Assembly (NCBI GenBank): GCA_040414675.1
Contig: JBEDUN010000043.1
Location: 1 to 8,399 of the forward strand
Source of the DNA: JARBAU01 sp040414675
GTDB taxonomy: Archaea; Thermoproteota; Nitrososphaeria; Nitrososphaerales; Nitrososphaeraceae
DNA length: 8,399 nucleotides
Direction: 5' to 3'
The notes under the pieces are model-generated. The model was not told the DNA's origin and made no database searches. It was given only the letters and a program-made list of their open reading frames with translations. Below are positions 1 to 5,406 of the stretch, piece after piece. Numbering within the stretch: the first letter of the stretch is position 1; each line of letters starts with the position of its first letter. Made by a program: the position numbers and the translations under genes.

Positions 1-172
1 CGAGCCTTTTTTGCAAGTCATCTGCGATGAAGAGGAGTATGCGTTTTTTGGTCCGTTTTTCCTCCTTTAAATGTGACTTATCATGAGCCCATTGTTCTAA
101 GTAAATAGAACCAACTATTATAGCGGCGAGTAATGTATTTTCAATTATAACTTGGTCCCATTCTATTACCAA
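1..172 (-). CDS. N-terminal part of a membrane-anchored protein of unknown function (runs off left edge)
   Basis: An open frame of 57 codons runs from a TTG at 172 to the window edge without a stop. The product begins with a short polar stretch, then one hydrophobic segment at about residues 13-25 (LLAAIIVGSIYLE), then a strongly charged stretch rich in Lys, Arg and Glu (residues 30-44) and a second amphipathic part ending DDLQKRL. This is the layout of a protein with one N-terminal membrane anchor and a cytosolic body. No family can be recognised from this fragment. TTG is the only start available: an in-frame TGA lies two codons upstream, and the nearby ATG at 179 is in another frame and reaches a stop after 12 codons. 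A TATA-like CATAAATAG on the minus strand at 204-212 would place transcription start near 182. The gene is plausible from its composition, but the start is uncertain. Confidence 0.5.
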   Translation of the reverse strand, partial: MVIEWDQVIIENTLLAAIIVGSIYLEQWAHDKSHLKEEKRTKKRILLFIADDLQKRL

Positions 173-478
173 AGCTCATACTATACTCTCTTTTGTCAAT
201 ATTCTATTTATGCACCTTGATTTATCTCCAAAAATTCGAATTCTTATTCAACTCTCAGATGAAAAATTAAACATTTATCAAAAATTAAACTTATGTGTCA
301 TATCTTGTTATGTTTCTATTAATAGGACCTCAATTTACGAAAAGATGTGTCTATATAGATAATTTATAGTAAAAAAATTAATTATGCTTCTCGATAAAAT
401 CAAAAGTAATTGGACACACTTTCAAAAAATTTAGTTAATAAAAAATAGACATGAGTATATTGCATCGTTATCTTCGTA
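173..478. other. AT-rich spacer, no gene seen
   Basis: This spacer lies between the divergently oriented end of the zinc-finger microprotein and the start of the left-edge gene. It is very AT-rich with stops in every frame. The only structure I see is a direct repeat AAAAATTAAAC at 262-272 and 280-290, spaced 18 bp start to start, and a TATA-like element for the left gene at 204-212. No RNA gene or convincing small ORF is visible. Confidence 0.5.
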
Positions 479-598
479 TCATTTATCTTCTTCATGTTCA
501 TCTTCAGAATGTTCTTCAACCATATGCTTGTCAAGTTCTTCCTTAGATTCGAATATCGTTTCACAAGCCTTACATTCATGCGATTTGGCAGATGACAT
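479..598 (-). CDS. C2H2 zinc-finger microprotein, 39 residues
   Basis: A short minus-strand ORF from ATG at 598 to TGA at 479-481 encodes 39 residues. Almost the whole protein is one classical C2H2 zinc finger: Cys9-X2-Cys12, then 12 residues, His25-X4-His30 (CKACETIFESKEELDKHMVE, then EH), with a Phe at position 16 and Leu at 22 where the finger core expects hydrophobic residues. The tail SEDEHEEDK is strongly acidic. Single-finger microproteins of this kind occur in archaea; the role may be DNA, RNA or protein binding, but the target is not known, and the acidic tail argues against simple DNA binding. A TATA-like TAAATAA on the minus strand at 620-626 is centred about 25 nt from the A of the ATG, which fits a leaderless archaeal transcript. 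The finger spacing makes chance unlikely. A longer overlapping ORF in another frame (400-609) has no such signature. Confidence 0.8.
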   Translation of the reverse strand: MSSAKSHECKACETIFESKEELDKHMVEEHSEDEHEEDK

Positions 599-619
599 CC
601 TATATCCATCTACACAAAG

Positions 620-626
620 TTATTTA
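620..626 (-). promoter_or_regulatory. TATA box of the C2H2 microprotein gene
   Basis: The minus strand reads TAAATAA here, centred about 25 nt upstream of the ATG at 598. That is the normal archaeal TATA-to-start distance, so transcription would begin at or next to the start codon (leaderless mRNA). Only position and composition support it. Confidence 0.45.
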
Positions 627-705
627 GGACTTGTAGTATGGAACTATCCTACACTCTTTTCAATTTCTACAATATTGATATCTATATAGACAATATAGTC
701 TTATA

Positions 706-720
706 GTTTCAATATGAAAC
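706..720. promoter_or_regulatory. Inverted repeat GTTTCA-ATA-TGAAAC upstream of the phosphoesterase gene
   Basis: A perfect 6-bp inverted repeat with a 3-bp spacer lies 46-60 nt upstream of the ATG at 766. It sits just upstream of a weak TATA-like ACAAATAAG (732-740), the position where archaeal activators usually bind. It may be a regulator binding site for this gene. The regulator is unknown, and a 6+6 match in AT-rich DNA could be chance. Confidence 0.35.
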
Positions 721-765
721 ATTTGGACAATACAAATAAGAAAACGTCAACTTTCAATCTTGCTT

Positions 766-2328
766 ATGAATAAATTAATGTCTTTAATCATAACTTTTTC
801 TGGGATTTGGCTTTTAACTTCAAGCATTGTCTTTTTATCTTTAAGCACTGGGACCACAGAGGCTGCAGTCGCATCAATGAAAACGAAGACTCCTATCAAA
901 CATCTTGTAGTCATATTCCAAGAAAATATATCATTTGATCATTACTTTGCCACTTATCCTCACGCAGCAAATCCCTCGGGAGAACCTAAGTTTACCTCTA
1001 GTCCTGCGACACCATCTGTGAATGGATTGTCAAATGATCTTCTAGTAAACAATCCTAACGGCAATCATTCAGTTAATCCATTTCGATTAGATAGGTCACA
1101 GGCGGTGACTTGCGATATGGATCATGAATACCCAGCAGAACAACAGGCTTATCATGGTGGATTATTAGATAAATTTGTAGAATTTGCAAGCTCGACTGAT
1201 TCAGGTTGTATCAACGCACTTCACCAGAAGCAAGTTATGGGTTACTTCGATGGTAATACTGTTACAGCATTATGGAATTATGCCCAGCATTTTGCTATGA
1301 GCGATAATTCCTATGGTACCACTTTCGGTCCGTCCACGCCTGGAGCTTTAAACCTCGTATCTGGCCAGACTCACGGCGCAACTCCCGCTGACATAAATGA
1401 TACTGTATCTAATGGGACAGTTATAGCCGACCCAGATCCTCGTTTTGATGACTGTTCAAGCGGCACTAAAATAGCAATGAGCGGAAATAATATCGGTACC
1501 CTCCTCAATTCAAAAAATATAACATGGGGATGGTTTCAAGGAGGCTTTAAACCAACCAGCAAGACTATGGATGGAAGAGCAGTATGTGGCTCTGAGCACA
1601 AGAACATAAATGGATCCATGCAGAAAGACTATGTTCCACACCATGAACCATTCATGTATTATAGCAAGACAGCTAATCCTCATCATTTAACTCCGACCAA
1701 TGTTACTATGATAGGAAGAACAGATCAGGCAAATCACCAGTATGATTTGAGTGATTTTTGGAATGCAGCTGAAAATAGAAACTTGCCTCAAGTAAGCTTT
1801 TTAAAAGCACCCAAGTACCAAAATGGCCATGCAGGATACTCTGACCCGATAGACGAACAACATTTTCTTGTATCAACTGTCAATCATATACAGCAACTTC
1901 CTGAATGGAATGATACAGCGATTATAATCTCATATGATGACTCTGATGGTTGGTATGATCATGTCATGCCACCAATAATTAGTCAGTCTAATGATCCCAA
2001 ATATGATAAACTCTTAGGAACCGACATGTGTGGACACGTTTCCCCTGGAGTATATCAGAATCGTTGTGGTTATGGTCCACGACTACCACTATTGGTAATT
2101 TCTCCATACTCAAAGACTAATTTTGTAGATCACTCTATTACAGATCAGACATCCATTATACGATTCGTAGAGGACAATTGGGGACTGGGTAGACTTAGAA
2201 ATCAATCATTTGATGCAAAAGCCGGAAGTATTGATAACATGTTTGACTTCACTAATATCGCGGCCAATACTAAAAAGCTTTTACTAGATCCTAATAATGG
2301 TATGCAAAATTCGACCTCAAATGGATGA
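766..2328 (+). CDS. Exported phosphoesterase, phospholipase C / acid phosphatase family
   Basis: This enzyme would hydrolyse phosphate mono- or diesters outside the cytoplasm. Numbering from ATG 766 (520 residues), a hydrophobic signal sequence covers about residues 5-28, followed by TTEAAVA as a possible cleavage region. The catalytic pattern of the phosphoesterase superfamily (Pfam PF04185, AcpA type) is complete: metal ligands Glu53-Asn54 in FQENISFDHYF, nucleophile Ser190 in FGPSTPGAL, Asp391-Asp392 in ISYDDSDGWYDH, and the C-terminal block RLPLLVISPYSKTNFVDHS (439-457) followed by RFVEDNW. Six cysteines (116, 148, 230, 274, 422, 434) and many N-X-S/T sequons suit an exported, disulphide-bonded and perhaps glycosylated protein. 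Phosphatase and phospholipase C members share this fold, so the substrate is not fixed by sequence. A TTG two codons upstream (760) is an alternative start. The gene stands alone, with a palindrome upstream and a hairpin after its stop. Confidence 0.93.
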   Translation: MNKLMSLIITFSGIWLLTSSIVFLSLSTGTTEAAVASMKTKTPIKHLVVIFQENISFDHYFATYPHAANPSGEPKFTSSPATPSVNGLSNDLLVNNPNGNHSVNPFRLDRSQAVTCDMDHEYPAEQQAYHGGLLDKFVEFASSTDSGCINALHQKQVMGYFDGNTVTALWNYAQHFAMSDNSYGTTFGPSTPGALNLVSGQTHGATPADINDTVSNGTVIADPDPRFDDCSSGTKIAMSGNNIGTLLNSKNITWGWFQGGFKPTSKTMDGRAVCGSEHKNINGSMQKDYVPHHEPFMYYSKTANPHHLTPTNVTMIGRTDQANHQYDLSDFWNAAENRNLPQVSFLKAPKYQNGHAGYSDPIDEQHFLVSTVNHIQQLPEWNDTAIIISYDDSDGWYDHVMPPIISQSNDPKYDKLLGTDMCGHVSPGVYQNRCGYGPRLPLLVISPYSKTNFVDHSITDQTSIIRFVEDNWGLGRLRNQSFDAKAGSIDNMFDFTNIAANTKKLLLDPNNGMQNSTSNG

Positions 2329-2350
2329 CAAAAAACTATTCTTTTTTGTC
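2327..2350 (+). terminator. Hairpin with T-run after the phosphoesterase gene
   Basis: GACAAAAAA and TTTTTTGTC form a perfect 9-bp stem with a 6-nt loop (CTATTC), beginning inside the TGA stop codon. Archaeal termination mainly needs the T-rich strand, and this provides six T's within about 20 nt of the stop. The stem is weak because it is mostly A-T, so the T-run may matter more than the hairpin. Confidence 0.45.
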
Positions 2351-2360
2351 TAATCTAATT

Positions 2361-2379
2361 GTCAAGTTCTGTACTTGAC
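2361..2379. repeat. Short inverted repeat GTCAAGT-TCTGT-ACTTGAC
   Basis: A perfect 7-bp inverted repeat with a 5-nt spacer lies 10 nt past the terminator-like hairpin. It could be a second part of the 3' end of the phosphoesterase transcript, or an operator for a doubtful small ORF starting at 2400. It has no T-run, so a terminator role is less likely. Confidence 0.3.
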
Positions 2380-2399
2380 CACAATTTTGCTTATTTAAT

Positions 2400-2540
2400 A
2401 TGGCAATAAATGATGGTTGTAGCGTTCTCAGAACCAGTAATGAAATCGATAAGACTGAAGATAAGTATAACCTCGAAAACACTATGACTTATTTCCTTCA
2501 TAATCCAGATATGACTGCCAAAATGCATGTTACCAAGTGA
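2400..2540 (+). CDS. Doubtful small ORF, 46 residues
   Basis: The frame opens with ATG at 2400 and ends with TGA at 2538-2540. The product is hydrophilic (residues about 12-24 contain EIDKTEDKYNLEN) and has one Cys, no membrane segment and no motif I recognise. The ORF sits in the 0.44 kb spacer between the phosphoesterase and pyrophosphatase genes. No TATA-like element is found at the distance expected for a leaderless transcript, though TTATTTAATA directly before the ATG could serve a promoter further downstream. It may be a small hypothetical gene, a remnant, or chance. Confidence 0.25.
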   Translation: MAINDGCSVLRTSNEIDKTEDKYNLENTMTYFLHNPDMTAKMHVTK

Positions 2541-2579
2541 AATACAGTGAGAAATCTTCTTGTCTTTCACATGCCTATT

Positions 2580-2708
2580 TTAAAGTCTAACATAAGAGCA
2601 AACTAATTCTCTTAGTAAATAAGAAAATTTTTTAGTTCTGAATTTCATCAAGCATTTATCTGTCTGTCTAAGATTACTAAGCATACCTAGACTATGGTAA
2701 TCTTCCAT
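2580..2708 (-). CDS. Doubtful small basic ORF, 42 residues
   Basis: A minus-strand frame from ATG at 2708 to TAA at 2580-2582 encodes 42 residues with a basic centre (about 14-27, including MKFRTKKF) and two Cys. The frame stays open upstream through a hydrophobic stretch, but that extension overlaps the start of the pyrophosphatase gene and is probably not translated. A palindromic AT box (2735-2744) about 30 nt upstream could serve as a TATA element for both strands. No family is recognised; chance is possible. Confidence 0.22.
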   Translation of the reverse strand: MEDYHSLGMLSNLRQTDKCLMKFRTKKFSYLLRELVCSYVRL

Positions 2709-2734
2709 TATATTTTCATAAATAGCAATAATTA

Positions 2735-2744
2735 TTAATATTAA
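2735..2744 (+). promoter_or_regulatory. TATA-like box of the pyrophosphatase gene
   Basis: TTAATATTAA, followed by AT, is centred about 25 nt upstream of the TTG at 2765. The distance fits a leaderless archaeal transcript and supports the TTG as the real start. The box is a perfect 10-bp palindrome, so it could also direct transcription leftwards. Confidence 0.4.
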
Positions 2745-2764
2745 ATCCCATATGAATATTAGGG

Positions 2765-3298
2765 TTGACAACCACCACCACCCCAAATCTCTTGAAAGAT
2801 GGGGTATTTGAGATCAACGTTCTGATTGAAATACCTAAAGACAGCAATATAAAATATGAAATGGATGTCAAAACTGGAGTGATTGTCGTAGATAGAATGC
2901 TCACTGTTAGCATGGTGTATCCATGTAATTACGGATATATTCTCAAGACTAGAGAACAGGATGGCGATCATATGGATGCATTCGTGCTAGGAAATTATTC
3001 ATTAACGCCTACATCAATTGTAACTTCTCGTCCAATAGGCGTAGTGCTAACTCAGGATCAGGATGGTACTGACTCCAAAATTATTGCAGTACCTACTGCA
3101 AAGGCGGATCCTAGTTTTTCAGATATAACTGATATAAATGATATTCCAAATGAGATACGCGAAAAACTTGAACATTTCATTGAACATCATAAAGACTTGG
3201 AAAAGGGCAAATTTGTAAAGATGTTAGGATGGAAGTGCAAGGATGAAGCAAAGCAACTAATTATCGAGTCATCCGAAAGATATAATTCTGAAGTGTAA
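2765..3298 (+). CDS. ppa: Inorganic pyrophosphatase, family I
   Basis: The enzyme hydrolyses cytosolic pyrophosphate to two phosphates and so pulls biosynthetic reactions forward. At 177 residues it matches the usual family I size (E. coli enzyme 175). The active-site residues are in order: Glu22 in IEIP, Lys30 and Glu32 in KYE, Arg44, Tyr56 in YPCNYGY, Asp66/Asp68/Asp71 in DGDHMD, Asp98, Asp103 and Lys105 in the DQDGTDSK block, and Lys143 in HHKDLEKGKFVK. Two positions differ from the common form: His69 where DGDP is usual, and His142 where a Tyr (HYKDLEKGK) is usual. The start is TTG at 2765: an in-frame TGA lies four codons upstream, the next candidate is another TTG at 2792, and an AT box at 2735-2744 lies at the right distance. 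The N-terminus carries a run of five Thr and lacks the usual aromatic start of the family. It converges with the next gene, 42 nt away. Confidence 0.94.
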   Translation: MTTTTTPNLLKDGVFEINVLIEIPKDSNIKYEMDVKTGVIVVDRMLTVSMVYPCNYGYILKTREQDGDHMDAFVLGNYSLTPTSIVTSRPIGVVLTQDQDGTDSKIIAVPTAKADPSFSDITDINDIPNEIREKLEHFIEHHKDLEKGKFVKMLGWKCKDEAKQLIIESSERYNSEV

Positions 3299-3340
3299 GA
3301 ACGATGATAGATTTGGACATTATGATTAATTAATTAGTTA

Positions 3341-3841
3341 CTAACCACTTTGTGAAACTCCTATAACTCGATTTTGGGGATGTTTACACCTGCAAATATG
3401 AGATTCCTCACCATGGATTGAAAATTTGTGATGGCATCTGAGATAGTTGCAAATCGGTTCAGAATCTTCCCCAAACACATCAACTACTCTCACTTCCTCG
3501 TTGCGATTCCTATATCCTAACCGATCAGTATCACGTAGTGTTTCAGATCGCAATTGATAAGATATTGAAGATACATCTCTGATATTAAATAACTTTTCTA
3601 GCCAGTCTCTTTCTGACTGTTCTTTCTGGAAATGGCAACTCCAACAATATCCACATCTAGTACAACCAAATTGAGTTCTAGATTTACAATTCTCACAAAG
3701 CGTGTACCTGAATTCCGAAATGCTTCTCAGATATTCATGCACATGATTATTGACCTTCATGTAAATTGTTTTACATGATAATGCACAAAAGTCAGAATAA
3801 AACTTGTTCGTCATGAAATAGTGTCGTTCTATGATCTCCAT
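3341..3841 (-). CDS. Cys/His-rich protein with two putative zinc clusters, function unknown
   Basis: I do not recognise the family. The 166 residues hold two separate metal-binding-like regions. The first has Cys19, Cys23, Cys49, Cys52, Cys60, Cys63, Cys66, Cys69 and His70; CENC followed by CTRCGYCWSCH is enough for two zinc ions. The second, near the C-terminus, has Cys131, Cys136, His137, His138, His143, His148, Cys150, Cys152 and His154 (CHHKFSIHG, then HICRCKH). Between them lies a charged, probably helical linker (71-120). There is no signal peptide or membrane segment, so it is probably cytosolic. Nucleic-acid or protein binding is a reasonable guess but not shown. A good minus-strand TATA box (TATAAAAG, 3884-3891) puts transcription start about 20 nt before ATG 3841; ATG at 3814 is an alternative. 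The gene converges with the pyrophosphatase gene. Confidence 0.75.
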   Translation of the reverse strand: MEIIERHYFMTNKFYSDFCALSCKTIYMKVNNHVHEYLRSISEFRYTLCENCKSRTQFGCTRCGYCWSCHFQKEQSERDWLEKLFNIRDVSSISYQLRSETLRDTDRLGYRNRNEEVRVVDVFGEDSEPICNYLRCHHKFSIHGEESHICRCKHPQNRVIGVSQSG

Positions 3842-3883
3842 ATAGTATGTGAGATCTATGTGATTTTCGCAAATTACCGAATT

Positions 3884-3891
3884 CTTTTATA
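3884..3891 (-). promoter_or_regulatory. TATA box of the Cys/His-rich protein gene
   Basis: The minus strand reads AAAG-TATAAAAG, a near-consensus archaeal TATA box with a purine-rich stretch before it that resembles a BRE. It predicts transcription start near 3862 and a leader of about 20 nt before ATG 3841. Confidence 0.55.
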
Positions 3892-3916
3892 CTTTGTAAA
3901 TTCAAATTAAATTAAC

Positions 3917-3939
3917 TATAGTATTATAATTATACTATA
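3917..3939. promoter_or_regulatory. Inverted repeat TATAGTAT-(7)-ATACTATA
   Basis: A perfect 8-bp inverted repeat with a 7-bp spacer (TATAATT) lies 25 bp upstream of the minus-strand TATA box and about 230 bp upstream of the PAC2 gene. The spacing suits a dimeric regulator contacting adjacent faces of DNA. All bases but two are A or T, so a chance origin is possible. Confidence 0.35.
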
Positions 3940-4186
3940 CATTGAAATTACAAATAGTGAAGATGTAAAAATCGGAATTAAATGTAATAACTATGTCTTT
4001 TACATAATATTATTTGATTTAACTGTAAGTATAATCCGTGCTATTGAGACTCAGTCAACAATTTTCAAACTCCCTATTCGTATAAGTATCTAGGCAAGGA
4101 AAAAAATCCAGATAACAATATAATAAGAGTCAAGTCCGAAAGTATTATCAATATTAAGAGCTAAAGTGATAATATTGAGCAAGAAT

Positions 4187-5194
4187 ATGGAAAAAATTGA
4201 ATCAAAGGGAATCAAAAATACAAATCAAAGATTGTTAGCAGAGCGGCGCCATAATTATGATAATCGTATTAATGTAGATTTCACAGATATAGCAGCAGTC
4301 GACGGAAAGACAACGATAAAACTTACAACCGCATTTAAAAATAACAAAACTAAATTAAAGAACAGTAATCCGATTCTTATTGCAGGATTTCCTGGACCAG
4401 GATTTGTAGGCTCGATCGCTACAAGTTATATTATTGACAAACTCAATATGCAGCAAATTGCATGCGTTGAATCCCAATTCATTTCTCCAGGTGTGATTTA
4501 CGTTGACGGCAAATTGAGGCATCCATTCCGATTATACGCCAATGTTCATCACAATGTTTGTGTGCTAGTATGTGAGGCTCCCATACTTATACACGGGATA
4601 TATTCCCTTCTGGATACTGTTATTAGATGGTCCATAAACAATCATGTTAAAGAAGTATTGGTCCTCGAGGGTATCCCAGTTCAAGGTTTACCAAACTCTG
4701 ATAGAGAACCAATTATTTTGTCTGGTAACGAAGAGGACGAAAATGTGACTAATTCCAAAGTCATCGATAATACTAAAAACTCTATCAGTAGTAACAACAA
4801 CATGCAACCCCAAGATCAACAAACAGACACAAGTAATAAGATTATCACCAGTTCAACTAACCAAACTAACCAACATACTGCCTTCATAGGAGGAATTTCA
4901 GGTGGATTATTATCGTCATGTTTATCAAATGGCATTCAATGTACCGCCGTACTTATTCCTGCTCCCAGTGGAATCCCTGATCCAGAAGGAGCTGCAATCA
5001 TGATCGAGGCAGTAGGCAAGATGATAACTGATAATGAGGATTTGAAAATCGATGTAAAGAAGCTTCGAGATGAGGGTGCTTCCTTAAAGGTTCGTATGCA
5101 AGAGATCATAAGATCGATACAAGATCAGCAACAACAGGCAGATCATCAAGTCACCCAAGAACAACAACAACAACAAAAATCTATTTATGGATGA
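4187..5194 (+). CDS. PAC2-family proteasome assembly chaperone/activator homologue with HbYX tail
   Basis: The protein belongs to the PAC2 / DUF75 family (PF09754), whose archaeal members PbaA and PbaB bind the 20S proteasome. Numbering from ATG 4187 (335 residues): an unconserved N-terminus (1-60), the core loop IAGFPGPGFVGSIATSYI (65-82), the strand VLVLEGIPVQG (157-167), a low-complexity Asn/Gln/Ser/Thr insert (about 180-231), the second core part FIGGISGGLLSSCLSNGIQC and PAPSGIPDPEGAA (233-270), a helical, probably coiled segment (283-316) and a Gln-rich tail. The last three residues, Ile-Tyr-Gly, fit the HbYX motif (hydrophobic-Tyr-any) that docks into proteasome alpha-ring pockets, as known for PbaB. 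A GTG at 4166, preceded by AAGAG, is an alternative start adding seven residues. TATA candidates lie at about 4117-4125. An activator role is inferred from the tail, not shown. Confidence 0.88.
   Translation: MEKIESKGIKNTNQRLLAERRHNYDNRINVDFTDIAAVDGKTTIKLTTAFKNNKTKLKNSNPILIAGFPGPGFVGSIATSYIIDKLNMQQIACVESQFISPGVIYVDGKLRHPFRLYANVHHNVCVLVCEAPILIHGIYSLLDTVIRWSINNHVKEVLVLEGIPVQGLPNSDREPIILSGNEEDENVTNSKVIDNTKNSISSNNNMQPQDQQTDTSNKIITSSTNQTNQHTAFIGGISGGLLSSCLSNGIQCTAVLIPAPSGIPDPEGAAIMIEAVGKMITDNEDLKIDVKKLRDEGASLKVRMQEIIRSIQDQQQQADHQVTQEQQQQQKSIYG
5162..5176 (+). repeat. (CAA)5 trinucleotide repeat within the PAC2 gene
   Basis: Five CAA codons in a row encode the Gln run just before the C-terminal KSIYG. 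Such a run can change length by slippage, which would alter the reach of the tail without shifting the frame. Confidence 0.6.
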
Positions 5195-5250
5195 CTGAGA
5201 TTCCCACATCTAGTTAACTTTCTTTATGGATATGCACGCATACACGATTG

Positions 5251-5406
5251 GTGATTAAATTTTGTACGCCTGAACAAATCAGAGAGTTCGATCTGTTTGT
5301 TGCTCACAAGCAGATACAAATCGAAGACCTGATATTCAAAGATTTCATTTTGTCCATGGAGAGTACGCAAGGAAATAGAATGCAGGATGAATGGATAGGC
5401 CCATAA
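5251..5406 (+). CDS. Possible small ORF, 51 residues, overlapping the 3' end of the F420-type gene
   Basis: The frame runs from GTG at 5251 (or TTG at 5248) to TAA at 5404-5406. The product is protein-like: CTPEQIREFDLFVAHKQIQI (residues 5-24) continues into a helix rich in Glu, Asp, Ile and Phe, then a polar end. There is no membrane segment and no recognised motif. The last 20 codons lie antisense to the end of the minus-strand split-barrel gene, where a shadow frame could arise, but the first 31 codons are in otherwise empty sequence 56 nt after the PAC2 gene. It could be a small gene co-transcribed with PAC2, a fragment of an older gene, or chance. Confidence 0.3.
   Translation: MIKFCTPEQIREFDLFVAHKQIQIEDLIFKDFILSMESTQGNRMQDEWIGP

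Larger units (their letters stand above)
3842..4186. other. Divergent AT-rich promoter region
   Basis: This spacer separates the minus-strand Cys/His protein gene from the plus-strand PAC2 gene and must hold both promoters. I see a strong minus TATA box (3884-3891), a palindrome (3917-3939), and plus-strand TATA candidates GTATAAGTA at about 4080-4088 and AATATAATA at about 4117-4125. No small ORF of note and no RNA gene is visible. Confidence 0.55.

Noticed and set aside
262..290. Direct repeat AAAAATTAAAC as part of a CRISPR or iteron array
   Set aside because: Only two copies, purely AT-rich, with no further units nearby.
400..609. 69-codon minus-strand ORF overlapping the zinc-finger microprotein
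   Set aside because: It lies in a different frame from the C2H2 protein, has no motif, and its C-terminal half reads through AT-rich non-coding sequence.
2716..2971. Two minus-strand ORFs of 65 and 70 codons opposite the pyrophosphatase start
   Set aside because: They lie antisense to well-conserved pyrophosphatase codons and look like shadow frames.
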